NCBI RefSeq assembly: GCF_003697845.1
Contig: NZ_RDQE01000016.1
Coordinates: 1-59,030, forward strand
DNA: 59,030 nt
Origin: Halobellus captivus
Lineage (GTDB): Archaea; Halobacteriota; Halobacteria; Halobacteriales; Haloferacaceae
Direction of reading: 5' to 3'
A model generated the notes under the pieces. It worked only from the letters and a program-made list of their open reading frames with translations, was not told the origin of the DNA and did no database searches. Below are positions 1-8,447 of this stretch, piece after piece. Within the stretch, counting starts at the first letter, position 1; each line of letters starts with the position of its first letter. Position numbers and translations under genes: made by a program.

Positions 1-96
1 TCTCACCTCGCTCTCAATGTCTTTTCCATTCGCTCTCACCTCGCTCTCAATGTCTTTTCCATTCGCTCTCACCTCGCTCTCAATGTCTTTTCCATT
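1..96. repeat. Three tandem 33-bp direct repeats
   Basis: Units start at 1, 34 and 67. The first two are identical over 33 bp and the third matches for 30 bp before diverging. The array begins at the window edge, so more copies may lie upstream. The units are too regular for chance and are AT/pyrimidine-skewed. They contain no ORF. Tandem repeats near a partition locus can be plasmid iterons, but no replication initiator gene is visible here, so the role is open. Bases 97-295 hold nothing else that I can recognise. Confidence 0.9.
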
Positions 97-295
97 GCTC
101 CTTGCCCTGTTCTTAGATGATATTCTTATGGACGTACCACGCAGATTGTCTAGCTGTGAGCGAATAGGTTTGCGACTGTATGCCGCCACAGAATGAGAAA
201 TCTACTCGCTGCCAACTGGATTGGTGCTTGTTTTGAGATAGAACTCTGAGTTCTGCGACCCGGAAAAAGAGAAGCCAGTAGAGAGAGTCTAGTTG

Positions 296-3200
296 CTAGT
301 CGTCTCCCAGATCTTTTCGGAGTTTGTTGATGCCGAAGATTTTCTGCGCGCCTTCTGCGTCGAGTTCGTCGCTGATCTTTTGGAAGTTGGTAGTTCTAGC
401 TGCCTCAATATATCCGAGCTGACCAGCGAGCGACGACAGCAGTTTCCGCATCCCGTCGACATCTTTGACGACCCAGATGGCGTCGGCATCTGCGTCTCGG
501 AGTTTGAAGAAGTCGTCTACGACGTGCCGCCGCTTCTCCGGGGACAGCTCAACTTCGATGACTTTGTCCCGATCGTCGGGGGATTCCTCTGTCGCCTCGA
601 CGTAGAGATCGAATTTGAGTTCGCTGCCCTCGGGGGTGTAGTACATGTATGTCTCGTACCCGAGCCCGTCGTAATATGCGTCAATGAGCTTGACGCCGAC
701 CCGGTGTTCCGGACTTTCCCGACCGTACTCACCACCGTCTCGTGGCGCGAGATTCTTGTCGACAACGACGTTTGCTTCGTCTGTCGGCCAGTAGTACGCC
801 TGTCTGTTACCGAGTTCGAACTTCTCGAGGAAGCCCCACTCGATGAGATCAGGTGCCGTCTCGCTGTACGGGAGGACGTTCATCGTGTCCTTGATGTGGT
901 AGCCAGTCACCCCGTCTGTGAGTGCGTCGAAGACCATCCGAAGGAAGGATTTGTGGTCGCCTGTGAACTCTTCAGAGTCTTCAGGATTGTCTCCATCACT
1001 GTCCGAGTCCTCGTCTTCGTCCGCACCAGGACCGGTCTTCACGCCGCTGTCCATGTCGATCGCTTCGTGCTCGCGGTTGACGCAGTGTCGGTCTCGACTT
1101 CGTTCACGGACTTGTTCACCCCGTGAGCTGACGTTGAATGTTCCCGCACTATGCCCTGGCGGGATGGGAAGCGGACGGAGTGTCAGTATCTCTGGCTTCT
1201 GTTTGTGGAAGCCCGTCGACGGGAGTTGGACGAGCCATTCTCCGCGTCGGAGCCCCGCGATGCGGTCTTTGATCTCGTCGTTTTCGAGATCTTCGTGGAA
1301 CAGCGACTCGGCTAAGAGGTCGTCCGTCGCGACGTTGCCGATGATCTTCGTGTTGATGTTGTTGAGGATTTCTTTGTACGCCCGCCGGTTGTCCTGTGGA
1401 TTATCCCCCAGTACCTGCTCTGGATACTGCATGATGAGCCCGAGCGAGAGGTTGAACTCACGCCCTTTCGGGAGGAGTTCTCGGTAGACGATTTCATTAC
1501 GAGCGATGTTCGCAGACTCTTCGATGATGACGTTCGTGATGTATTCATCATCGTCTGGCGTCCAGATTGACTGCGCCGAAGTCCACAGGTTCGAGAGGAA
1601 CAGGACGGTGAAAACTTCGCTGCTGGCCCCGCGGAGACTCCCCGTGTCGATGAGGACGACCTTGTTTGAGTTGAGGATGCTCTTCATGTCGAGCATCGGA
1701 ATCTGCTCTTTGTTGTACCAGTTTGTGTCGTCGTTCCAGTACTCGTCATCGACTGTGTACGACAGCATATCCCAGATGAAGTCGCGCTCTTTCAGCTTTC
1801 GGATCCGGTTGAGGACTGCGTCAGTCGTGTTCATGAACTGGCGCGCGTCCTTCTCAAGGTGGGACTCGAGGATGGACGTCACCTGCGTGTCGACCGTTTG
1901 CGGGATGGCTTTGAGGACGGTTTCGTAGTCCTCGTCGAGGTCTTCGACTTGCTTGCCGTACTTCTGAAAGACCTGTGCGGCCTCCATGAGCTCACCGATT
2001 GAGAAGTAATCTTTCCCGTGTTCGCGGTCGAACAGCGCCTTGATTAGGTTGGTGAGGATTTCGTTCGCGACGAACGCTTGTTCGACTGTCTTCTTCCCGA
2101 GGACGAACCGAAGTAACTGAAAATAATGGTCGATGATATCCTGTTTGGCTGTCTCTCGGGTCCGTCCCGCACCCTCTGTGAGTGGCCGGAGATCGAAGAA
2201 TGGCATCCCTGGAACCTTGCCATCCGCCTCCGGAATCTGGATGTATTCGACGTCCGCGAGATTCCCGAACAGCGTCCGGTGACACCGCAGATAGTTCTCA
2301 CACATCTCGCCGTCCTTGGGATCGATGAGGATTGTCGGCCCCTCGAGATTGTGGTGGGTGGTGAGCATGTCGTTGAGTGTCGCGACCGTTTTCCCGCTCC
2401 CAGTAGTCGCCGCACGGATGTAGTGCTGGGTGAGATGATCTGCTGACAGTGAGAGCGCATCCCGTTTCGCGAGGTGGTCCCACCACTCGTTTTTGCTCTG
2501 GATGGTACTGATCTTGTCTGGCTCCTCGGAGTCATCTCGGAGTGCGGTGACGGCGTGACCGATCGTCATGCCGGTCGAGAACTCCTTGAATACTTCCTCG
2601 TTTGGCGAGGTGAGCGGCGACTGAGCTGTCGGTCTCCCGCCGGTCCCACCTCGGCTCGCTTTCGGCAGCGTGTCGATTGAGGGGACCGTGATGAAGTTTG
2701 AGAGCTCGTCGATGTTACAGACGAGAATCGGCTTTTGTCGCGACCAGGACTCGAGCCCGTTCGGGTAGGTGATCCCGTGGCTGAGCATCCGCTTGTACTC
2801 AGGTTCGTTCGTCCCGAGGTAGTTTCCCTCGATAGAGTAGAACTTCCCACTGAGCTGGTTGAGTGAATCTTGGAGATTCCGGGCGCACTCGGTGTCTGAG
2901 GTGGCCGCTCGGAGGGTGACGTTGTACGTGTGAGACGGGTCTTTCAGGTCGATCTGACCCATCCGTCCCGTGCCTGAGCGGTAGCCTGCTGTTTGTGAGT
3001 CGTGGATTGAGCCGCCGATTTCGTGGGGCGTATCGCTCCGGTGACGCTCCTGTCGCTCTTCGTCAGAGACGCCGAGGACCCCGTCGAGAAGCGTCCGAAG
3101 GACAAGGCCGCCGGTCGTGTGGACGCCCTGTTTGAGGTTTCCTTTCTGGCGTTCGGCCTTCGGAGACCAGTCTGCGCGTGGCTCGAAAACCGCTTGAAAG

Positions 3201-3868
3201 ACGACCGAGCCCTCCGTTTGGATGATGGTTTCGAGGAGATTGGAGAGTGGCGAGCGTTCGATCGTTTCGTTGTCAAACGACGAGAGTGTCGTCATCCAGT
3301 CCCGTCGCTTCTCCTCAACGCCCTCCCACCGCACCATCTCAGGAACGTCATCGAAGACGTCCGTGATGTCGAAGTTTTCCCGTCCGAACTCGAAGTTTTC
3401 TGGATACTGCGATCGCGTAGTGCTTTCGAGCCGGTCACAGGTGACTTCGCCGCGTTCTCCCGGCCCGATGAAGAACTTGAATTGGGCTTCATCCTCGGGC
3501 TTGTAGATGATGAACTCGAAGTTTGAGACGGGCTCAATGCCGGCGATATGGAGCTCCATATCGAGTGGGAGCTTACGCCCGTTTCCGTACCGATGGAGTC
3601 CGTAGAGTTCTCGTTTGACCGTCTCTGAGTTCACCTCCTCGCGCACCGGAGTTATCTGGATATATTCTTGCTCAGATTCGATCTGTTCGATGAAGTCTTC
3701 CGCTTCGTCAGTGTCGATCTCCCCGCTCAGTGAAGCATTAGCGGAGGTCTCGTCAGCATCAGATTTTGGTGTGGAGTCCGCTTTTTCCGCATCAGGAGGC
3801 GTATCCGGATTTGTTGGTTCACCGGATTCCGGAGGTACCTCATCATGTTTGTTTTCTTTTTTACTCAT
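296..3868 (-). CDS. Conjugation-type HerA/TraG-like DNA-pumping ATPase with C-terminal nuclease-like domain
   Basis: This 1190-aa protein starts with an acidic, low-complexity N-terminus (about residues 1-60). A P-loop ATPase follows, with Walker A ATTGSGKT near residue 490 and a Walker B-like stretch NVIIEESANIARN near residue 780. These motifs fit the VirD4/TraG/HerA class that moves DNA during conjugation. After a very acidic linker (about 960-1000) comes a winged-helix-like segment. The last 120 residues (about 1070-1190) carry FDLYVE and VIEVELSPEKRRH, spaced like a PD-(D/E)xK nuclease core. The nuclease reading is inference. No transmembrane segment is obvious. The gene lies downstream of and on the same strand as the ParA cassette, with about 0.5 kb between. 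It is probably the coupling or pumping ATPase of a conjugative plasmid, but no relaxase or VirB4-like partner is in the window. Confidence 0.75.
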   Translation of the reverse strand: MSKKENKHDEVPPESGEPTNPDTPPDAEKADSTPKSDADETSANASLSGEIDTDEAEDFIEQIESEQEYIQITPVREEVNSETVKRELYGLHRYGNGRKLPLDMELHIAGIEPVSNFEFIIYKPEDEAQFKFFIGPGERGEVTCDRLESTTRSQYPENFEFGRENFDITDVFDDVPEMVRWEGVEEKRRDWMTTLSSFDNETIERSPLSNLLETIIQTEGSVVFQAVFEPRADWSPKAERQKGNLKQGVHTTGGLVLRTLLDGVLGVSDEERQERHRSDTPHEIGGSIHDSQTAGYRSGTGRMGQIDLKDPSHTYNVTLRAATSDTECARNLQDSLNQLSGKFYSIEGNYLGTNEPEYKRMLSHGITYPNGLESWSRQKPILVCNIDELSNFITVPSIDTLPKASRGGTGGRPTAQSPLTSPNEEVFKEFSTGMTIGHAVTALRDDSEEPDKISTIQSKNEWWDHLAKRDALSLSADHLTQHYIRAATTGSGKTVATLNDMLTTHHNLEGPTILIDPKDGEMCENYLRCHRTLFGNLADVEYIQIPEADGKVPGMPFFDLRPLTEGAGRTRETAKQDIIDHYFQLLRFVLGKKTVEQAFVANEILTNLIKALFDREHGKDYFSIGELMEAAQVFQKYGKQVEDLDEDYETVLKAIPQTVDTQVTSILESHLEKDARQFMNTTDAVLNRIRKLKERDFIWDMLSYTVDDEYWNDDTNWYNKEQIPMLDMKSILNSNKVVLIDTGSLRGASSEVFTVLFLSNLWTSAQSIWTPDDDEYITNVIIEESANIARNEIVYRELLPKGREFNLSLGLIMQYPEQVLGDNPQDNRRAYKEILNNINTKIIGNVATDDLLAESLFHEDLENDEIKDRIAGLRRGEWLVQLPSTGFHKQKPEILTLRPLPIPPGHSAGTFNVSSRGEQVRERSRDRHCVNREHEAIDMDSGVKTGPGADEDEDSDSDGDNPEDSEEFTGDHKSFLRMVFDALTDGVTGYHIKDTMNVLPYSETAPDLIEWGFLEKFELGNRQAYYWPTDEANVVVDKNLAPRDGGEYGRESPEHRVGVKLIDAYYDGLGYETYMYYTPEGSELKFDLYVEATEESPDDRDKVIEVELSPEKRRHVVDDFFKLRDADADAIWVVKDVDGMRKLLSSLAGQLGYIEAARTTNFQKISDELDAEGAQKIFGINKLRKDLGDD

Positions 3869-3975
3869 GATGATATTCTCGACACACCCCCCCCTAAATA
3901 GCTCTTTTTGGGGGTCTACAAACTGTTCACTGTATTTACTATTCCAGGATTATCCAGATGGAACTACGGTAGCAC

Positions 3976-4042
3976 AGCTCTGTTAAAACCCTCAATAGGT
4001 GATACATTCTGACCCGGTTGCGGTCAATACAGGCGAGGAACC
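3976..4042 (+). repeat. Solitary IS-type terminal sequence (AGCTCTGTTRAAA family)
   Basis: The stretch starts AGCTCTGTTAAAACCCTC and continues about 65 bp with clear similarity to 54695-54760, including the shared run GCGGTCAATACAGG. The opening resembles the GGCTCTGTTGAAATC ends of the 701-bp element at 16519-17219 and IS6-family ends such as GGCACTGTTG. No transposase is attached, so it is read as a leftover element end. Confidence 0.55.
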
Positions 4043-4077
4043 GAACGGTTCATACATCCCAGATAGAATAAACAGAC

Positions 4078-4248
4078 ATGTCCGACCGAACCGACCGATT
4101 GCTTGCGGTCCTCGTTATATTGATGGGCCTGTTGGTCATCGCTCAAACGACCGTCGTTCCCCGAAATCAATCGCTTGGCACAATCGGCCTCATCGTCGGC
4201 GCTGCATCAATCGGGTACGCCGCATCTCAGATTGTTGCCGCTCGTTGA
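4078..4248 (+). CDS. Small two-segment membrane protein, unknown function
   Basis: This 56-aa ORF is read from ATG 4078 to TGA 4246. Residues about 8-24 (LLAVLVILMGLLVIA) form one hydrophobic helix. Residues about 34-55 (GTIGLIVGAASIGYAA) form a second, with a polar loop VVPRNQSL between them. The short N-terminus MSDRTDR is charged. Codon use is GC-rich in third positions, as expected for real haloarchaeal genes. It stands alone between an IS-type end and the partition cassette. I do not recognise a family; a small stress or membrane-associated protein is the most that can be said. Confidence 0.6.
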   Translation: MSDRTDRLLAVLVILMGLLVIAQTTVVPRNQSLGTIGLIVGAASIGYAASQIVAAR

Positions 4249-4395
4249 TTCGCACAGACGGTAGGCCAAGCGGTATCTTCGCAGTTCTCATCGACTGGAT
4301 GTTTCAGGTGAAAATATATCTGAAAAAAAAAAGGATTTCAACAGAGCCGACCAAGAGTAATTGTGGTCTAAGCGTAGTCAGAAGCGACGACGCAG

Positions 4396-4752
4396 CTACT
4401 CTATCCGTTCGTTTTCGAGCCGTTCGGCGACCTCCTCAGGGTGCTGTATCGCGACCTTCAACACCGCCTCGTGTAACTCTCGTCCCGTCTCGTTGCGGAT
4501 ATCCCGGTCACGGAGGTGGCGTTTCACCTCGATATCGAGGAAATCCTCAAACTTCTCGTGTGTGGATTTCCGTGGGTAGATCTGCGCTTGGACGGATTCG
4601 TCAAAAGAGAAGGCTGGCTGGTTTCTGTCGTCTACAGTCGACGTGCTCGTATCCTGGCCGGTGGTCTCATCGGCGTCGACGACGGGTCCGGACCCCTCTT
4701 CCTCTGTCGCTTGGTCTTTTCCCGCCTCGTTGAGGTCATCAAATCCGGTCAT
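4396..4752 (-). CDS. Small acidic partner protein of ParA, probable DNA-binding partition/adaptor protein
   Basis: The 118-aa product has an acidic, disordered-looking first half. A charged helical second half (about residues 55-118) contains YPRKSTHEKFEDFLDIE and a basic patch VKRHLRDRDIRN. Its start overlaps the end of parA by 4 bp (ATGA-type), so the two are translated together. Small proteins following ParA in this arrangement usually act as the centromere-binding or adaptor component of a partition system. I see no recognisable ParB motif or clear ribbon-helix-helix, so the role is inferred from context only. Confidence 0.6.
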   Translation of the reverse strand: MTGFDDLNEAGKDQATEEEGSGPVVDADETTGQDTSTSTVDDRNQPAFSFDESVQAQIYPRKSTHEKFEDFLDIEVKRHLRDRDIRNETGRELHEAVLKVAIQHPEEVAERLENERIE

Positions 4753-5615
4753 CGGTCGATCCCTCCTTGTTCGACGATCTGAGCGAGTTCGGCGTAGTTC
4801 TCCAGTTGGTCACAGCTCTCGTCGTAGTCACGGACGGGAAGAGCAGCGTCGTGCGCAGCGTCGATGGCGCCACGGAACCGGATCCCCGGAAGCCCACCCT
4901 CGTACTCACCGACGTCGATAGCGTCCCACTCCTCATGGGTGATGCGGGCGTAGGAAGGAATGATCTCGTCGGCGATATCGAGGGAGTTGAGCTGTTCGAG
5001 CAGACCCCGATCGCGGGTGTCCTGATCAATCCGGCTGTTAAGCGCTGTTGGTGTCACCGCGAGGATGTTCAGTTCGAAGTACTCCCGGGCTTCCTCAACG
5101 AGCCGTTGGATCGTATTCGAGAGGCCAGAGTCGTAGCCACTCTCAGGTTTGAGCGGAATGATGATGTTCCGCGTGGCGTACATTGCGTTGTCGTTCAGCT
5201 TCCCCCGGTTTGCTGGGCAGTCGACGACGATGTAGTCGTATTCGTCACCGAGTAGCGGATCGACGAGATGCTTGCGGAGCCGGGCGCTCCCCATCGTTGC
5301 ATTCCGGAGTTCGTTCTCGACGGATTCAAGTTCGGTATGGGCTGGGAAGAGGTCGAGACCGTCGACGACGTTCGTGATGTACTGGATCGGCTCCTCGCTG
5401 TCGACGAGGACACGCTGTGTATGGTTCACCCCACTTGTAAACTCGTCTTCGAACCCGAGTTGGCGGGTCATGTGCCCGTTGTCGTCGAGGTCAATAACGA
5501 GCGCGCTCCCATTGCGGTGGGCGAGTTCGCGCGCCGTGTTGATGGCGGTAGTCGTCTTCCCGAAGCCGCCTTTCAACACGCCGACGCTGACCGCCCGTGG
5601 TTCTGTTTCAGACAT
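4749..5615 (-). CDS. parA: ParA/Soj-family partition ATPase
   Basis: The 288-aa protein carries the deviant Walker A of the ParA/MinD family, KGGFGKTT at residues 15-22. The Walker A' region ALVIDLDDNGHMT follows, with the Walker B-like DYIVVDCPANRG around residues 130-140. It has no N-terminal helix-turn-helix extension (the motif starts at residue 15), as in short type Ib-like or haloarchaeal plasmid ParAs. ParA ATPases move plasmids or cargo along the nucleoid. The gene sits directly downstream of an iteron array (5618-5890) and upstream of a small overlapping partner gene, the classic par-locus order. ATG 5615 is supported because the Walker motif follows at the usual distance. Confidence 0.9.
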   Translation of the reverse strand: MSETEPRAVSVGVLKGGFGKTTTAINTARELAHRNGSALVIDLDDNGHMTRQLGFEDEFTSGVNHTQRVLVDSEEPIQYITNVVDGLDLFPAHTELESVENELRNATMGSARLRKHLVDPLLGDEYDYIVVDCPANRGKLNDNAMYATRNIIIPLKPESGYDSGLSNTIQRLVEEAREYFELNILAVTPTALNSRIDQDTRDRGLLEQLNSLDIADEIIPSYARITHEEWDAIDVGEYEGGLPGIRFRGAIDAAHDAALPVRDYDESCDQLENYAELAQIVEQGGIDR

Positions 5616-5617
5616 AG

Positions 5618-5890
5618 GTATGGTAGCTAAGGTAGCTATGGCATCTGTGCCACCTGAGGTAACTGGTCCAGTTCACTCAATTGCCATAGTCCCTGTTTCT
5701 GCCTGAAACAGCGTCTGCGCCGCACTTGAATCTATCTATGCCAGCTACCCTCAGTAAAGTAGTTACCTTAGCTACCTCAGCTACTTTGGCTACGGCATCT
5801 GTTTATGATAACTACGGTAGATATCCCTGCGAGGTTAGCTACGGCAGGTGCCTAAGCTACCTAATGTAGGAGAGCTATCACCGCTATCAG
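5618..5890. promoter_or_regulatory. 9-bp-phased GCTAC iteron array upstream of parA, candidate centromere/operator
   Basis: GCTAC-type motifs recur at 5744, 5762 (GTTAC), 5771, 5780, 5789, 5811 (ACTAC), 5838, 5856, 5874 (GCTAT) and 5883 (GCTAT). Spacings are 9 bp or multiples of 9, with one 22-bp jump. The reverse complement GTAGC/GTAAC occurs at 5623, 5632 and 5659, again 9 and 27 bp apart. The array fills most of the gap between parA and the divergent HTH gene. Short iterons beside parA usually form the partition site and often also the operator of the par operon. Confidence 0.75.
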
Positions 5891-5931
5891 AGGTATCTCA
5901 GATTGGATCTGTGTGACCTCATCCTGCCGAT

Positions 5932-5943
5932 AGATTTTTAACA
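5932..5943 (+). promoter_or_regulatory. TATA-like element for the HTH/PIN operon
   Basis: GATTTTTAACAT centres about 26-28 bp upstream of ATG 5964. This is the spacing expected for a leaderless haloarchaeal transcript that starts at the ATG. Confidence 0.5.
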
Positions 5944-5963
5944 TTCCGCGGAAATTAAAATAT

Positions 5964-6551
5964 ATGGCTGAATCCGCAGTATCACATTCACACCCGCTTG
6001 ATACGATGCTGGCCGTCTCCGATGTGATTCGGAACGACCGGCTCGCCAAACTGTATGCTCGTGTCCTCGAACTTGACTCGCCAACCGTCGAGGAACTGTC
6101 AGAGGGCATCGAGAGTTCGACGACAACCATTTACGAGGATGTCAAATATCTCGCGGAGATCGATCTCTTGGAGCGGGTTACGGAGACGCAACCGTACCGC
6201 TATCGGGCGAGTCAGGTTGATATGACGATTCAGGCCGGCGGGGAGACGTTCCAGATCACGCCGACGCTCCTCGTTGCTCTCGCGGAACGCCAATCGAACG
6301 AGAATATTAGCCTCTATATCGACCGTCACGGTGTCAGCGGACTCGCAACAGCGATCGAATACGGTCGGGCGTACACGCAGTCGAAAATGAACGCTCGGAT
6401 CATGTCCCGTGAACAAGAGATACCTGTTCTTGAAGCAGAAACCATCCTCCAAGAACTTCAGGAGATCATTCTGGAGGCTGAGCCTGACATCTCGACAAGC
6501 CTCAATATCGAGGAGCTTGACGCTGCTGTCGACGAACGATTAGACGAATAA
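5964..6551 (+). CDS. Winged-helix regulator/antitoxin-type protein upstream of a PIN toxin
   Basis: This 195-aa protein has a winged-helix segment at about residues 20-75 (DRLAKLYARVLELDSPTVEELSEG, then STTTIYEDVKYLAEIDLLERV). After that comes a C-terminal domain of unknown fold. It is paralogous to the broken gene at 7155-7780: both keep the order HTH, then TITPxLxxxxA with a following xxxxxxxHGVxxxAxAxxY region. The following PIN gene starts 5 bp after its stop, so the two form a bicistron. That fits a type II toxin-antitoxin pair in which this protein binds DNA and represses the operon. The antitoxin function is inferred from arrangement. It is divergent from parA across the iterons and may share control there. 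Confidence 0.7.
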   Translation: MAESAVSHSHPLDTMLAVSDVIRNDRLAKLYARVLELDSPTVEELSEGIESSTTTIYEDVKYLAEIDLLERVTETQPYRYRASQVDMTIQAGGETFQITPTLLVALAERQSNENISLYIDRHGVSGLATAIEYGRAYTQSKMNARIMSREQEIPVLEAETILQELQEIILEAEPDISTSLNIEELDAAVDERLDE

Positions 6552-6556
6552 TATCC

Positions 6557-7090
6557 GTGCCAGCGCAACTGTTCCCATCTGTGGAGAGTCATATTATTGA
6601 CGCAAACCTCTTCATCCGATTCGAGCGGCACAACACCGTCAATCTGCTTGAGCGGGCTGTCACCGAGCAGAATCTCGTCCTCCTGTTACCCACACGTGTC
6701 TATGAAGAACTCACGCCTGAATCACATCCCTACAACACTCCTCCGATAGAGGATGCGATCGAAGCTGGCTGGGTACAGCTTCTCGAAGAGGTCGACTATT
6801 CTAATCCGGTCGTTTCTGCGACGATGGACCTAATTCGTCAGTATATTTCTGCTGCCACCGATCGTCCCGAGCACACGATAGAGCAAGCAGATGCGGAAGT
6901 GGGTGGGGCAGCAGCAACACTCCTCGAACAGGGACGGACAGAATCGATCGGCATCTACACGAATGATTTGCCCGCGTTCCGCGGGATTGAGCGCGCCCTC
7001 TCACAGCATGGCTACGATGACGCAGTTCAACTCGTCAAGGCCTTCGACTTCGTCACGTCCGTCGAAAACCGGTACCAGTTCTCTGGATGA
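6557..7090 (+). CDS. PIN-domain protein, probable ribonuclease toxin
   Basis: The 177-aa product reads from GTG 6557. PIN-type acidic residues are present: IIDANLFIRF (Asp near 15), an early conserved YEELT (Glu near 50), IEQADAEVGGAAATLL (Asp near 118) and IYTNDLPAFRGIE (Asn/Asp near 139). PIN domains are Mg-dependent RNases and often serve as toxins. The preceding winged-helix gene is 5 bp upstream in the same direction. A 5'-truncated relative lies at 37233-37529 on the minus strand. The GTG start is chosen because it places the first catalytic Asp near the N-terminus and suits the short intergenic gap. Confidence 0.75.
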   Translation: MPAQLFPSVESHIIDANLFIRFERHNTVNLLERAVTEQNLVLLLPTRVYEELTPESHPYNTPPIEDAIEAGWVQLLEEVDYSNPVVSATMDLIRQYISAATDRPEHTIEQADAEVGGAAATLLEQGRTESIGIYTNDLPAFRGIERALSQHGYDDAVQLVKAFDFVTSVENRYQFSG

Positions 7091-7154
7091 TCGCTTTCTG
7101 ACGCACTGACCACAGAGGATACGGCCATCATTCGTCGTTGATCTCGACAGAGCT

Positions 7155-7780
7155 CTACTTGTCGTCAAATTCTTCGAGGAGATCGCTCTCGACTTCATCG
7201 AAATCATCTGGTGTGTACGTCGTCGGGGGCGACTCGTCGTCACCAAGATCGAGAATCAAATCGATGGCTTCGACAAGATCATACGCAGTTCCAGAAGGAA
7301 GGTCTGCGAGGTTCGCGATCTGCCGGATTGTGACATCACCCTCACTGTGTGCTTTCACGAGGTCGTATGCGAGTGCAAACGTGACGATGCCGTGGTCTTC
7401 GAGAACCCGCTCGATCGCTGGATATTCGTTCTTCTGTGCGATCACTTCGATAAGTTCAGGCGTAATCGAGACTTCTGTCTCGCGGACTGTCAATGTCATT
7501 TCGAACTCTTCAGCGGTGTATACGGCAGTCCTGATATCATGGTCAACTTTGCTGATCAGGCCCGCCTGTTCCAGTTTATGCAGATAGTCGTACATCGTCT
7601 TCTTCGAGACTGTTGTTGTTTCAACGAGTTCAGGGCCTGTGGTAAGTCCCGGACCGCCGAATCGACGTATAGAGACTAGCGAGAGACGGGTTCTCGAGTA
7701 AATTCTGCGAACGTAGGGATTCCGGTGATCATCCCCGGAGTGTCACCCGCGTTTCGCACGTGTTTTGAATCGTAGCTCAT
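7155..7780 (-). pseudogene. Broken paralogue of the winged-helix antitoxin-type gene
   Basis: The intact 3' portion (from ATG 7595) encodes KKTMYDYLHKLEQAGLISK plus the C-terminal domain seen in the 5964-6551 protein. It lacks the first half of the HTH. Upstream in another frame an N-terminus is readable from ATG 7780 (MSYDSKHVRNAGD, then MITGIPTFAEFTREPVSR). It stops at an in-frame TAG at 7676-7678. Just past it, LYVDSAV in the first frame and GPGLTTGPELVE in the second look like the two halves of the missing helix region. The gene therefore has at least one stop and a frameshift near 7640-7680. Sequencing error is the alternative. Confidence 0.7.
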
Positions 7781-7926
7781 CTTGTATAGAGTTACGAAAC
7801 TAGAAACGTTCGCGACGGAAATGAGTCACTAGTTTGGATAAGAAGAGGGGAGATGGGGTTTCGCTATGAGTGAGAATTAGTTCTGCTGTGACGCACCTAG
7901 ATACGGCAGGTAGTTCCACAAGCGCG

Positions 7927-8382
7927 CTAGTCGTCACCAACGCTGAACTGCGTGTATTCACTCACAGTATTCAAGACGACGCTTGTATTAGACTCCTGTA
8001 CATCCGCATCACCTAAGAGACGCTTGATCTGATTGTTCATATCGTCGGAGTCTGCGAACTTTCCAATCGCGATAATGTCGTAATCGCCAGTCGTCTCATA
8101 CACACTCATCATCTGTGGTTCATCGCGAAGCGCGTCTGTAATATCCGGTAGCCCGGGGCCATCGACTTTGAGCTGGAGAATGGCAGTCACGTCGTAGCCA
8201 AGTTTGCTGTAATCGACAATTGGCGTGTAACCCTCAATTGCGCCTGCTTCTTCGAGATCTGCTAAATGGTTCGAGACCGTCGTCACAGACACATCAAGCT
8301 CGTCGCTGAGATTGCGCAAGCTCTCACGGCCATCTCCTAGAAGCTCGTTTACTAGTTCCGTATCGAGGTTTTCGTACGCCAT
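7927..8382 (-). CDS. Lrp/AsnC-family transcriptional regulator (copy 1)
   Basis: This 151-aa protein has an N-terminal HTH of the AsnC type ([20 protein letters not shown]) and a C-terminal RAM-like ligand/oligomerisation domain ([19 protein letters not shown], then [16 protein letters not shown]). Lrp-type proteins form octamers or dimers that sense amino acids and control metabolic genes. ATG 8382 (MAYENLD) is preferred over an upstream ATG at 8454, because the paralogue at 56772-57227 aligns from exactly this point. The extra upstream residues overlap a repeated IS-type sequence. The protein differs from the second copy at only a minority of positions. No adjacent target gene is obvious. 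Confidence 0.88.
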   Translation of the reverse strand: MAYENLDTELVNELLGDGRESLRNLSDELDVSVTTVSNHLADLEEAGAIEGYTPIVDYSKLGYDVTAILQLKVDGPGLPDITDALRDEPQMMSVYETTGDYDIIAIGKFADSDDMNNQIKRLLGDADVQESNTSVVLNTVSEYTQFSVGDD

Positions 8383-8447
8383 TGATCCTATTTTGATCTG
8401 TAGAGGCCATAATTGTTTTACTTGAGCTCTGGTGAATTGATATTTAT

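Noticed and set aside
1-96. CRISPR array
   Set aside because: The repeats are directly tandem with no unique spacers, and no cas gene is in the window.
293-1126. 277-codon plus-strand frame opposite the conjugation ATPase
   Set aside because: It is a shadow of the minus-strand gene, which has clear Walker motifs.
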